From DAOUMU01 sp034409055 (GTDB lineage: Bacteria > Chloroflexota > Anaerolineae > 4572-78 > J111): a stretch of DNA of 26,963 nucleotides. The notes beneath the pieces were generated by a model. The model had not been told where the DNA came from and made no database searches. It saw nothing but the letters and a program-made list of their open reading frames with translations. Positions 1 through 8,021 of this stretch are shown here, piece by piece (position 1 is the stretch's first letter; each line of letters opens with the position of its first letter). A program made the position numbers and the translations under genes. The stretch is taken from contig DAOUMU010000427.1 in assembly GCA_034409055.1 (NCBI GenBank), positions 1 through 26,963 of the forward strand. The letters are read 5' to 3'.

Positions 1-123
1 AAAGTACCAACATTAACCCAACTGATGACGAAAATTCGTCTTATTGCTTCCACATTGTTGCTTCCTTGTACACAGCAATATCAATCTGGCTTTTGCCGAA
101 AAAAATGAACGAACGTTGAGTAT

Positions 124-2478
124 TCAGAAATCATCTGAGAAGGGAGGATGTTGTCGCATATAATCTGCTACGATCCTGGCGACCTGGCGGGCACCATTCT
201 CGTTAAAATGCACATCATCATAGAAGATGGTCGTGTCCTTTGGCAAAGCAGGCGTCAAATCAATACATTCAACCTGGCGTTGCCGGCATACCTCTAACAG
301 TTGCTTATTATAGGCCGCCATGCCCTCCATAAGGGCCTCGATTGAGTAGAAGAACTCACGGCGAGGGCCATGGCCAAACCACAACAAATCTTTTTCCGCT
401 TGGGTTAAATCTGAACGCCACATCGTAGGTTGGGTCATCAAAATTAGACGAACTTTATGAGCCTGAGCAATGTCAACGATGGTATTCAGGTTGTGGCTAT
501 ACTCCTCCAAAGCCGTGGATAAATCGGGCAAGGTCTGCCGAATGAGGCCGTTTTTCCTTTGCGAGCGCCTTCTGATGTAACCTATGCCGGCCTCGTCTTC
601 AATATCGATTGCCGCCACCGTTTGGGCCTGGGCAATGCGTGATTGTTTCAGTTTATCCACAAGACGCCAGGTCGCGCTTTGCTGATAGTAGGGCAAATAA
701 GGGTCTTGTTGAACCAGCAGATAAAATGCTCGTTGAATTAATGCCTGTTCGGCTGCAGGCGAAGTCAAGTAATTGGGCGTATAATCGTCCCCCTGGCTCA
801 GTCTTAAGCTTAAATCATTAATACCGGCCAATAAAATAACTGCATCAAGGCTGGGGTACTGGGGCAGTAAATATTTCATATGCATCACATACGCCCGCGT
901 GGTGCGAGCACTCTGGCCAGCATTGCCTACCCAAACTCGCCGGTTATGCTCATTATCATTCAGCATATCCTGCAAAAGCTGAGGCCAGGTTTCGGTTTGA
1001 TCTAAAAACAAACATTCTGTGGTGCTACCGCCTATAGTCAGAATCTGGTAATCATCCTCATCGGAAAACTCATCCCCTCTGATACCCTGGGAGTTGGTTA
1101 TAAAATGAGACTCGCCCGCTATGCCAGGCAATACACCCGGATAGGGTTTAAAAATTCTGTGCAGATAAGGGGGGCGAGGATAGTAATGACGGGGTAAAGG
1201 GAGATATATCGATAAAGCAACTTCACCGATAAGAAGAGCCGCGATGATACTGATGGCTACAATACCGGCGTTCGTTAAAAAATTAGCCGGTAGCCATCTG
1301 ACGAGGTTAATACTCAATATGCCCCCAACCATCATCAGATATAAAATCAGGAGCAGATTTTCCAACCGGGGTATCATCGTACTCCACTTCAAACGAGTCA
1401 GGGGGGGATCATTCAGAAACGTCTGAAAGGGACGATCTGTTCTTTTGGGTATCAATTGAACGCCATTTCCGGTTAACACTACCTGGCTGTTTCCGGTAAC
1501 ACCAAGCGTATCCAGCAACCTCTCTCCAGTAGCTTCTTGCTGCATTCGGCCGGGAATGCCGGAGATAGCCAGCGTCTGAATAATCGCCGGGAAGCCACCA
1601 CCAGGATCAGGCTCGACGGATATGTTAATTTGGTGGGCCAGGGCACTCACCGGTAAATCCGCTCGCCATACAACAGGTTCATTGGTCGGCAAAGTAATAC
1701 CTTGAAACGTTACTTGAGGATTGTACAAGTCAACAGTTTGTTCTACCCCGTTCCAGCGAATGGCAACCTGACCTGCCTGGTCATGTTTGGCAAAAATCAA
1801 GGTCAAGGAACCGGGCGCGATCCCCTCCCAACGCAAGGGAACCGGTTGGCCGCCTTGAGCAAAAACCCAGATGGGCTGGTTTCGGTAAGATCCCCAGTTG
1901 ACTTCGCGGCGCTGCCAGCCATTACCGGCTTGAAATTCAATCAAGGGAATAGTACTCCCATCCGGCCAAACTGCCCCTACCAGCCACACTTCACCAGCAG
2001 GGGACTGAGAATCTGGTTCGATCGCCATAATCTCTAATGTGACCGGCATTGCTTGCCCCATAGGCAAACTAAGCGGCACCTGCCAGGGTAAACCACCGCC
2101 TGCATCCCCCCAGGTCACTGTAAAAATGTTTGGAGACCAAACATCTTGGGCATAGATTTCCAGCGTAATTCTTGATAACCCGGCTGGTGTTGCCAAAAGC
2201 AACCCTAAAAGCCCAAAAATACTGGTTCCGGCAATCGTTACCAGTAATCTCCGAGATGTTATCCTGTTAAAGATCAAATATAAGACCACACTCCAGAAAA
2301 GGATAAATCCCAGGGTTGAAGCAACCCATAACCCTGCTCCAATCATCCAATTTGTAGAGTTAAGATCTAAAATTGCTAAAAAACGCCAGGCAGAGAGACC
2401 GGATACGAAAAAAACGATCAACATAGCGATCGTAGTGAGGGCTTTATTTTTTTTAGCTATGACTGTCCATACACTCAT
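124..2478 (-). CDS. Membrane-anchored SGNH/GDSL-family hydrolase
   Basis: This 784-aa protein ends in an SGNH hydrolase domain (about residues 455-784). Block I is GGSTTE with the nucleophile Ser485, block II has NAG near 519-521, block III is GIND with Asn554, and block V is DDVH with Asp754 and His757. All four catalytic blocks are present. The N-terminus has three membrane segments (about 13-36, 44-70 and 76-100). A beta-rich stretch (about 105-340) follows, then two more segments (about 371-393 and 403-426), so the catalytic domain is probably outside the membrane. Members of this superfamily hydrolyse or transfer acyl esters, so trimming acetyl groups from a surface glycan is a reasonable inference given the glycosyltransferases upstream. 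I chose ATG at 2478; a TTG at 2499 would add seven residues. Neither has a strong ribosome-binding site. It is the last gene of the block, 159 bp after the 700-aa glycosyltransferase. Confidence 0.88.
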   Translation of the reverse strand: MSVWTVIAKKNKALTTIAMLIVFFVSGLSAWRFLAILDLNSTNWMIGAGLWVASTLGFILFWSVVLYLIFNRITSRRLLVTIAGTSIFGLLGLLLATPAGLSRITLEIYAQDVWSPNIFTVTWGDAGGGLPWQVPLSLPMGQAMPVTLEIMAIEPDSQSPAGEVWLVGAVWPDGSTIPLIEFQAGNGWQRREVNWGSYRNQPIWVFAQGGQPVPLRWEGIAPGSLTLIFAKHDQAGQVAIRWNGVEQTVDLYNPQVTFQGITLPTNEPVVWRADLPVSALAHQINISVEPDPGGGFPAIIQTLAISGIPGRMQQEATGERLLDTLGVTGNSQVVLTGNGVQLIPKRTDRPFQTFLNDPPLTRLKWSTMIPRLENLLLILYLMMVGGILSINLVRWLPANFLTNAGIVAISIIAALLIGEVALSIYLPLPRHYYPRPPYLHRIFKPYPGVLPGIAGESHFITNSQGIRGDEFSDEDDYQILTIGGSTTECLFLDQTETWPQLLQDMLNDNEHNRRVWVGNAGQSARTTRAYVMHMKYLLPQYPSLDAVILLAGINDLSLRLSQGDDYTPNYLTSPAAEQALIQRAFYLLVQQDPYLPYYQQSATWRLVDKLKQSRIAQAQTVAAIDIEDEAGIGYIRRRSQRKNGLIRQTLPDLSTALEEYSHNLNTIVDIAQAHKVRLILMTQPTMWRSDLTQAEKDLLWFGHGPRREFFYSIEALMEGMAAYNKQLLEVCRQRQVECIDLTPALPKDTTIFYDDVHFNENGARQVARIVADYMRQHPPFSDDF

Positions 2479-2637
2479 ATAATCAACCCGTTGCCCCAAC
2501 CAGGGAACACCGACGGCGTCTGGAAAATAACGTTAATTATAGGCCGCATCACGATGAAACCAAATTCGGAAGAGCGGCTACTCCTGGCCCAACTGAAATG
2601 AAACACACCCACCTCATTCGGAGCTTAATGTTGGAGA

Positions 2638-4740
2638 TCACTCTAAGATTACTGGTTCTGGCAAAATTACCGAACCGACACTATCTATTCTATTATCCCC
2701 GGTAAAGAAATAAAGCCCGATTAACAGGGTGTATGTCCCCGGCCTTATCTCATCGGAAAGGGGGACGGTATAAGAGGCGACCATTATCTCCTGGTCGTCT
2801 AATGTTGAAAAACCTCTCTCAGGCAAAACATCCACCCCAGTGACCCGTTCGCCGTTCTCATCGAGCAGTTGAATAAAAACGGTGTAATCAACGTGGAGTT
2901 TAAGTAACGGTTGCCAGGCTAAATCAATCAATAAGTTGTTCCCCTCTAGCCGATGCCGAATTCCGGCTAATTTTACCTGATCACCGATGACATAAGAAAG
3001 AGGTTCAAGCTTTGGTGGAACTCCTGGTCGGAGATGGGCTTCGAAATCGACGTGGTTAGAGTCGAGGCGATAGGTAAAGATACTATAAGCATCCGTCTTT
3101 TCTACGCCGACCAATTCGCCATATTTTTCAAATAGAAAGGGAAGCAGTTTATCTGAGTCTGAATTTCGATGGCGTTTCTCGTCGCCGCCTTTCAATTTGG
3201 TAACCAAATGGATGGTACGATAGTTGGCCAGTTCCCGAGTGAGCGTTTGGCGAAAATCCGGTTTATCCATAAAGATATAGAGGATGGGGGCCTGGCCTTG
3301 ATAGAAAAATTCAATCGTGTAGTTTGGTCGGGGGATGACTTCATGGTTCGGCTGGACATTTCGAGTCACGACGAATATCGCCTCTGGATCGGTTTCACGC
3401 TCCATACGTTCCATAAACTCGATGATGGTAGTGTCATGCTCTTCTGCGACTTCTGGACGGTTAGCCCATATCAAGAAATAATCCTGGTAAGTATCTATCG
3501 GCAGCCAAACCAGGCCAACCAACAAGAAAGGTATCAAAGCTAGCACAGAGGCAAGCTTTTGTAACCCGAAAGATGATGAGCTCAGGTAGTTATTCAGCCA
3601 CCAGTATAACTCTGTCCAGGCAATGCCGATAAAAATATAGGTGGGGGGTAAAGCACTGGACATACGTGAATAGAGTGGAGAATCGCCAAAAGTTACAATC
3701 GAGGGGAGCAAGGTAAGGCTCCAATAAATCAGAAGAAACAAGTACGGTAATCGCCTGATACGTTTGAGACTCATCAGCAAACCGGCCACAAAAGATAGGG
3801 CCAGAACCGGGTTCAAAATAGGACGCCCCGCCAGATTATGACGCCAGTGCATATCTCCACTAAGAGCCAGAAAAGACTCGGCGTGAGATATAATGCTTTT
3901 TATCAACCGGGCCAGTAAATCAGCCGGACTCTCAGCCCGGCTAAATATTGATAGTTGTAGCGTGCGTTTAACTTCTGGATCTGTCCCGGTGACCAAAGCC
4001 AAAAATAGCGGTAAGGCCACGATCCCGATAACCAGTGAGAAAAAAATTAGCGCTTTCCACCGAATGGACGATTCTGGCTTGGCTGGTTTAGGAAATATCC
4101 TTTGCCAAAGGGCGTGCAAGAGGACTGAGGTTGGAATAACCGGTAGAAATGAGGCCGAGCCCACGTATAGATAAAACTCAATCGCTATCAAAATACCTGC
4201 GGCCAACAACATTCCCCAACGTTCATGTTGGTAACCAGGCCAAAAAAGGGCAACACCCATTAAAGCAAAGACGGGCGGCAAAATATATTCATAGCCAATT
4301 CGACTGATATTTACGGCCCAAAACGAGGTGGATGTCAACAGGGCGGTAAAAATGCCCACCCAACGCGCCTTTGGTCCCAAATCTTCTTTGAACAGGGTCA
4401 AAACTACAAAGAAGCTGATCGGCATCAATAATAGGCCAAAGATAGCCGTCAGTGATCTTTGCACGATAGGGCTGGTGCCAAACAGTTTGAAAGTCCCGGC
4501 CAATAAGTACATATACCCCATTGGTACTTGCGACAGGCGTGAGGAGATTAGGGTGAGTTGGCCATTTAAAATATCAAGCGCATCGAGCGCGTGACTGGCC
4601 TCATCAAAATTGAAAGCCGGTGGGATTTGACTCAGCTTATAAAAACGAAGGAAGGCGGCCAATATCACTACTACAACCAGGAGTACCATGATTATGGTGA
4701 CAGCAAACCTGGGCTCGGTAACGGTTTCTTGCTGTTTCAT
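2638..4740 (-). CDS. GT39-like (GT-C) membrane glycosyltransferase, 700 aa
   Basis: A GT-C fold glycosyltransferase of the ArnT/PMT-like GT39 class. It has about ten hydrophobic helices in residues 12-420 and an acidic pair Asp46-Glu47 (NFDEASH) after the first helix, where GT-C enzymes hold the catalytic acid. In the family the donor is a polyprenyl-phosphate sugar and transfer occurs on the outer face; the acceptor here is unknown. Residues 575-697 form one beta-sandwich module with the local hallmarks DYTVFIQLLD and PGTYTLLIGLY, also seen in the three paralogues upstream. It is the most divergent of the four: the SRxLGHD motif of the others reads SRIGYE here, and it carries no obvious heptamer inserts. 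ATG at 4740 starts six bases after the stop of the 1038-aa gene, so translation is probably coupled. Confidence 0.88.
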   Translation of the reverse strand: MKQQETVTEPRFAVTIIMVLLVVVVILAAFLRFYKLSQIPPAFNFDEASHALDALDILNGQLTLISSRLSQVPMGYMYLLAGTFKLFGTSPIVQRSLTAIFGLLLMPISFFVVLTLFKEDLGPKARWVGIFTALLTSTSFWAVNISRIGYEYILPPVFALMGVALFWPGYQHERWGMLLAAGILIAIEFYLYVGSASFLPVIPTSVLLHALWQRIFPKPAKPESSIRWKALIFFSLVIGIVALPLFLALVTGTDPEVKRTLQLSIFSRAESPADLLARLIKSIISHAESFLALSGDMHWRHNLAGRPILNPVLALSFVAGLLMSLKRIRRLPYLFLLIYWSLTLLPSIVTFGDSPLYSRMSSALPPTYIFIGIAWTELYWWLNNYLSSSSFGLQKLASVLALIPFLLVGLVWLPIDTYQDYFLIWANRPEVAEEHDTTIIEFMERMERETDPEAIFVVTRNVQPNHEVIPRPNYTIEFFYQGQAPILYIFMDKPDFRQTLTRELANYRTIHLVTKLKGGDEKRHRNSDSDKLLPFLFEKYGELVGVEKTDAYSIFTYRLDSNHVDFEAHLRPGVPPKLEPLSYVIGDQVKLAGIRHRLEGNNLLIDLAWQPLLKLHVDYTVFIQLLDENGERVTGVDVLPERGFSTLDDQEIMVASYTVPLSDEIRPGTYTLLIGLYFFTGDNRIDSVGSVILPEPVILE

Positions 4741-4746
4741 ATGATT

Positions 4747-7700
4747 TCACTCTACCTCAATCGTGGTTAGAGTCAGCGCATCAGTTTCACCGGTATCGGT
4801 GGTAATTGGCAAACGGGCCAGGGTTGCAGGATGATACATGCCCACAATCAGGCGATATTTTCCTGATTTTGCAGGAGAATTAAGCAACAGTTCATACTCA
4901 TCCACTACAATCTCGCCCATAGCCCAGGTACCGGTAGGTGCAGCGCCACCCTGGGGCAGACTATCTTGTTGGGCGACAATGTTATTGTCGGCATCAAGCA
5001 ACTGCACAAAGACCGTATAATCTTCAGCCAGAATATTAGTAGCTTGCCAGAACAGTGTCAAAGATAGAGATTGGGGATTAAGAGTTAAGGATTGGGAGTC
5101 GAAGACGGGAGGGGGGGGGTAGAGATTGTAACCCAGCAGGATGATTGAGTGGCCAACCTTGGCCCTTAGCAGTGATGAAATATGAGGCTGGTCAAACAGA
5201 CGCTCGCGTCCGCCCACTTTAACCTGGCCAAGGGTCAATTCAATCTGGTTGACGGTCAATTGCAGATCGTAAGACCCCCTGGGGACATGAGGAGGTAAGG
5301 TTAACGACCAGACGTCTCGGAAATGATCGCCGGACTGCCAATAAGAGGTAGGATAAGAGGGGGTTACGACTCGTTCCCACCCGGTGAGATTTGAGATTTG
5401 AGGCAAGGGCGAGCGAGGCAAAAGTGTTAGTTTGGCTACAGCATCCTGCTGCCAGGCGGGTTCAGCGGCCATAGCCCAAAACAATTCAAGTTGGCGTTGC
5501 TCGCCAGGCTGCCAAACTTCATTCGTCAGATTGTAGCCCAGCAGTTGCAGGGTCTCAAAGGAACCATTGAGCCGGGTACGAATGTCAAAATCTTCCGGCT
5601 TGGCAGGAGCCAGAGGAGGGGTCATGGTGACAGCAGCGTCGCCGACTACCAGAGGGAATTGACCAATCACTTCGCCAGTATCAGCCCGTTCAATCCAGGC
5701 GTTCAGGTAATATTGCCCCGGAGGGGTGCCCGGAAAAACGGCCAGGGCATAATCGCTGACGACAATAATGCCTTCTTGGGAAGCGGATAAGCTATGCTCT
5801 GCTTCAGTAATAACCGCCTCCCCAGAGTCAATCAAATTGGCCCAACCCCAGGTCTGCCCCTCACCATCCGTCAGGCTGATGCGGATGGGGTCAGCCGGAG
5901 CTTTGCCCTGCCACTCCCAGTAAAGGCGCAAAGTAGCCACACTGCCAGAGGGGATGGCGGCTAATCGCCGTCCTTCGGCATCGAGCCAGTCAAAGCCCAA
6001 CAACTCTGCCTGTCCTACCAGACGGGTTTCTTGATTAATGATGTGAGCCACACCCGGAGCCGGATAAATCCAGGCGTATTCCTGACCAGCCAGAGCGACA
6101 GTGTAAATTGGGTCCTGCTGTTGAAAATAGGCCAGGGCTCCTTCTGAGGGCAGACGGCGCTGAATTTGATTAACGTAAAACACAACGTAATCGGCGGCCA
6201 GACCCGGCTTGGAACTGCGAGAGATTTTCTCTTCCTCAATTTTGTAGATGGCCTGGCCCTTAAAATAGGGCTCAAAGGTAGTGCTATACCAGGAAACGAC
6301 CTTCGTCGATTCGGCTTCAGGGAGGGTGTTGAGATAAGCGGCGGCTTCGTTCAAGCCTTCTCCCCAGCCAACCTGGATGGTGTTGGCAGCCGTCGTGCCG
6401 CCTCCAGCCAGAGGATTGTAATAGGAGAAGTAGTAAGGGTAATAGGGCAGCAGCAAAGCGATTTGGATCAAAAGAACAAGCAGCGGTAAAAGCCAATTTA
6501 GGTTTGATATTTTGGATTTTGGATTCAAGAATCGAAATTTGAGAGTTGATAATTGAACATAGCCCATTGCCGCCAGCATAGCCAGAACGGGAAAGGCCGG
6601 TAACAAATAGCGATCCTGTTTTTTACCACCATAGGTCACGAGGAAGGTGTAAAGTAAAATGTAGGCCCATAGGTAAGTAGGGAGTAGGGAGTAGGGAGTA
6701 GGTTCTCGCCGCTTGCTTTTTACCTTACCCTCCCTGTGGCTGAACAACTGATGAAAGAATTGCCACAGTGACACTAACACCCCCAATAAAATCACGGGGG
6801 TGGTCCGCAGTAAAGCCACGATCGGGTAAAAGAGAGCCCCGGGGTCGGGCACCGGCTGGCCCAAGAAAAAACTGCCCTTTTGGTGGGCACTGCCCGAGGC
6901 TCGTAAAACATCATTGACAATGGCTGTCAGGGGTCCCAACGGGTTGACCCACATGGCCGGCCAGAAGAGTACAAAAACCACGCCCGCGGCTACGGACCAG
7001 AGAACCATATCTCGTATCCACAAAATGAGGGCAGCGGTGATGGGTGAGGCGGGATGGGCGACGTGGGCTGACCGCGTCTGTAACAGGTAAGCAATTAGCA
7101 ACACCAGCGCGATAAACGCGCCAATGAAAAGGGCGGGGTATTTGGATAAAAAAGCCAAGCCGGCGAATGCACCAGAAACAAGGATGAAGGATGAAGGATG
7201 AAGGATGAATCCCTTTCCGCCTTCATCCTTCATCCCTCCGCCTTTCATTATGGCCCGCAGAAAAGCAAGCAAGGAAAGCCACATAAAGGTTGTGACCAGG
7301 GCATCATGGCCGAGCACCCGGGAGAGGGCCAGATAGAAGGGATCGAGGGCAATGAGGATAGCCGTCAGGAAGGCGCCCCAGCGGCCGAGAAGGGGACGAC
7401 TCCACCAATAGGTCAACCCTACGGCCACCACCGCAATGAGCACCCCCGGCAAGCGAAGTGAAAAAAGCATAGCCGGATCAAGCGGATCAAAAGGAATAGC
7501 CCTCAGAAACTGGGAGAGTGAGCCAGAAACGTCCTGCTGCCCGCCTAATACCCCGCTGCGCATGTATTCCAAAATGATCCCCATAGCCCCAGTCCACATA
7601 GTGGTTACGCCAGGGGCGGGGCTGAGTGAGACATTCTCAATAAAAGGGACGGTGCCGCCAGGGCCGGTGTTGGCCCAATCTCCCCGAGTCAGAGAGTCCA

Positions 7701-7863
7701 AAAAAATAATGGACCGGCCAAACCAGGAACGTGGTTCGTCAGCCGTCAGAAAGACGGTCAGGCCCGGTAATCGAAAAAGCAGGGCCAGGATAAGACAGGC
7801 GAACAGAGCCAGTAAGTCGCTTCGCCTTTCAGCGCTCAGGACAAACCTGGTATTACGGCCCAT
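4747..7863 (-). CDS. GT39-like glycosyltransferase with three C-terminal beta-sandwich modules, 1038 aa
   Basis: A GT-C membrane glycosyltransferase. The first-loop motif TADE (Asp42-Glu43) and the SRVLGHD motif (Asp187) are the expected catalytic and structural acids, and about eleven hydrophobic helices cover residues 17-480. The conserved blocks KGSFFLGQPVPDPG (near 329-342) and GWGEGL (near 499-504) are shared with the 919-aa and, in part, the 883-aa paralogues. Three tandem beta-sandwich modules follow at about 612-745, 770-885 and 905-1030, the last with DYTVFVQLLD and GEIVVDEY. At least five stretches are encoded by 7-bp-period repeats (about residues 210-228, 388-396, 447-452, 820-826 and 921-932), all in loops between helices or strands. 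The start is ATG 7863, with GGGAG ten bases upstream. It is probably co-transcribed with the genes on either side. Confidence 0.88.
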   Translation of the reverse strand: MGRNTRFVLSAERRSDLLALFACLILALLFRLPGLTVFLTADEPRSWFGRSIIFLDSLTRGDWANTGPGGTVPFIENVSLSPAPGVTTMWTGAMGIILEYMRSGVLGGQQDVSGSLSQFLRAIPFDPLDPAMLFSLRLPGVLIAVVAVGLTYWWSRPLLGRWGAFLTAILIALDPFYLALSRVLGHDALVTTFMWLSLLAFLRAIMKGGGMKDEGGKGFILHPSSFILVSGAFAGLAFLSKYPALFIGAFIALVLLIAYLLQTRSAHVAHPASPITAALILWIRDMVLWSVAAGVVFVLFWPAMWVNPLGPLTAIVNDVLRASGSAHQKGSFFLGQPVPDPGALFYPIVALLRTTPVILLGVLVSLWQFFHQLFSHREGKVKSKRREPTPYSLLPTYLWAYILLYTFLVTYGGKKQDRYLLPAFPVLAMLAAMGYVQLSTLKFRFLNPKSKISNLNWLLPLLVLLIQIALLLPYYPYYFSYYNPLAGGGTTAANTIQVGWGEGLNEAAAYLNTLPEAESTKVVSWYSTTFEPYFKGQAIYKIEEEKISRSSKPGLAADYVVFYVNQIQRRLPSEGALAYFQQQDPIYTVALAGQEYAWIYPAPGVAHIINQETRLVGQAELLGFDWLDAEGRRLAAIPSGSVATLRLYWEWQGKAPADPIRISLTDGEGQTWGWANLIDSGEAVITEAEHSLSASQEGIIVVSDYALAVFPGTPPGQYYLNAWIERADTGEVIGQFPLVVGDAAVTMTPPLAPAKPEDFDIRTRLNGSFETLQLLGYNLTNEVWQPGEQRQLELFWAMAAEPAWQQDAVAKLTLLPRSPLPQISNLTGWERVVTPSYPTSYWQSGDHFRDVWSLTLPPHVPRGSYDLQLTVNQIELTLGQVKVGGRERLFDQPHISSLLRAKVGHSIILLGYNLYPPPPVFDSQSLTLNPQSLSLTLFWQATNILAEDYTVFVQLLDADNNIVAQQDSLPQGGAAPTGTWAMGEIVVDEYELLLNSPAKSGKYRLIVGMYHPATLARLPITTDTGETDALTLTTIEVE
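5069..5103. repeat. Degenerate heptamer array inside the 1038-aa gene
   Basis: Five consecutive 7-bp units are seen: GATTGGG, GATTAAG, AGTTAAG, GATTGGG, AGTCGAA. They encode residues about 921-932 in a loop of the third beta-sandwich module. Confidence 0.6.
5386..5406. repeat. Heptamer repeat inside the 1038-aa gene
   Basis: GAGATTT occurs twice, followed by GAGGCAA. The array encodes residues about 820-826 in the second beta-sandwich module. Confidence 0.5.
6510..6523. repeat. TTTTGGA heptamer repeat inside the 1038-aa gene
   Basis: Two perfect copies of TTTTGGA encode part of the NPKSKI stretch. The reverse complement of the same unit recurs at the start of the 922-aa gene (19741-19754). 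Confidence 0.6.
6676..6702. repeat. AGTAGGG heptamer array inside the 1038-aa gene
   Basis: This is 3.9 perfect copies of AGTAGGG. The array encodes residues about 388-396, in a loop before a membrane helix. Confidence 0.75.
7182..7235. repeat. GGATGAA x4 / TTCATCC x2 inverted heptamer array inside the 1038-aa gene
   Basis: Four perfect GGATGAA units (7182-7209) are followed after 12 bases by two perfect TTCATCC units (7222-7235), so a stem of at least 14 bp can form. The array is read through in frame as residues about 210-228, including FILHPSSF. Confidence 0.8.
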
Positions 7864-7918
7864 GGCTTCTCATCTCCCATCCTATGGGATTACCTCTTAA
7901 TTTATCCACCAAAACCCG

Positions 7919-7933
7919 GGCCGAAAAACGGCC
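7919..7933 (-). terminator. Possible weak hairpin terminator between two glycosyltransferase genes
   Basis: GGCCG-TTTTT-CGGCC forms a 5-bp stem on the minus strand in the 158-bp gap after the 919-aa gene. CGGGTTTT follows. The T run is short and not adjacent to the stem, so termination is doubtful. The gap also holds a 14-bp perfect palindrome AATGATCGATCATT at 7996-8009 of unknown meaning. Confidence 0.25.
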
Positions 7934-8021
7934 ATCGCTCTCGGTCCGAGCCCGTAAGCCGTGGGCCATAATCATGTTTGGAGCCAGAAAGCCAAAATGA
8001 TCGATCATTGGTTAACCCACC

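Noticed and set aside
25..108. Short plus-strand frame with a hydrophobic start and a Cys (27 aa)
   Set aside because: There is no ribosome-binding site, it is too short for a lipoprotein, and it lies at the window edge; probably chance.
7996..8009. Perfect 14-bp palindrome AATGATCGATCATT
   Set aside because: A single copy with no promoter around it; could be an operator but there is no support beyond symmetry.
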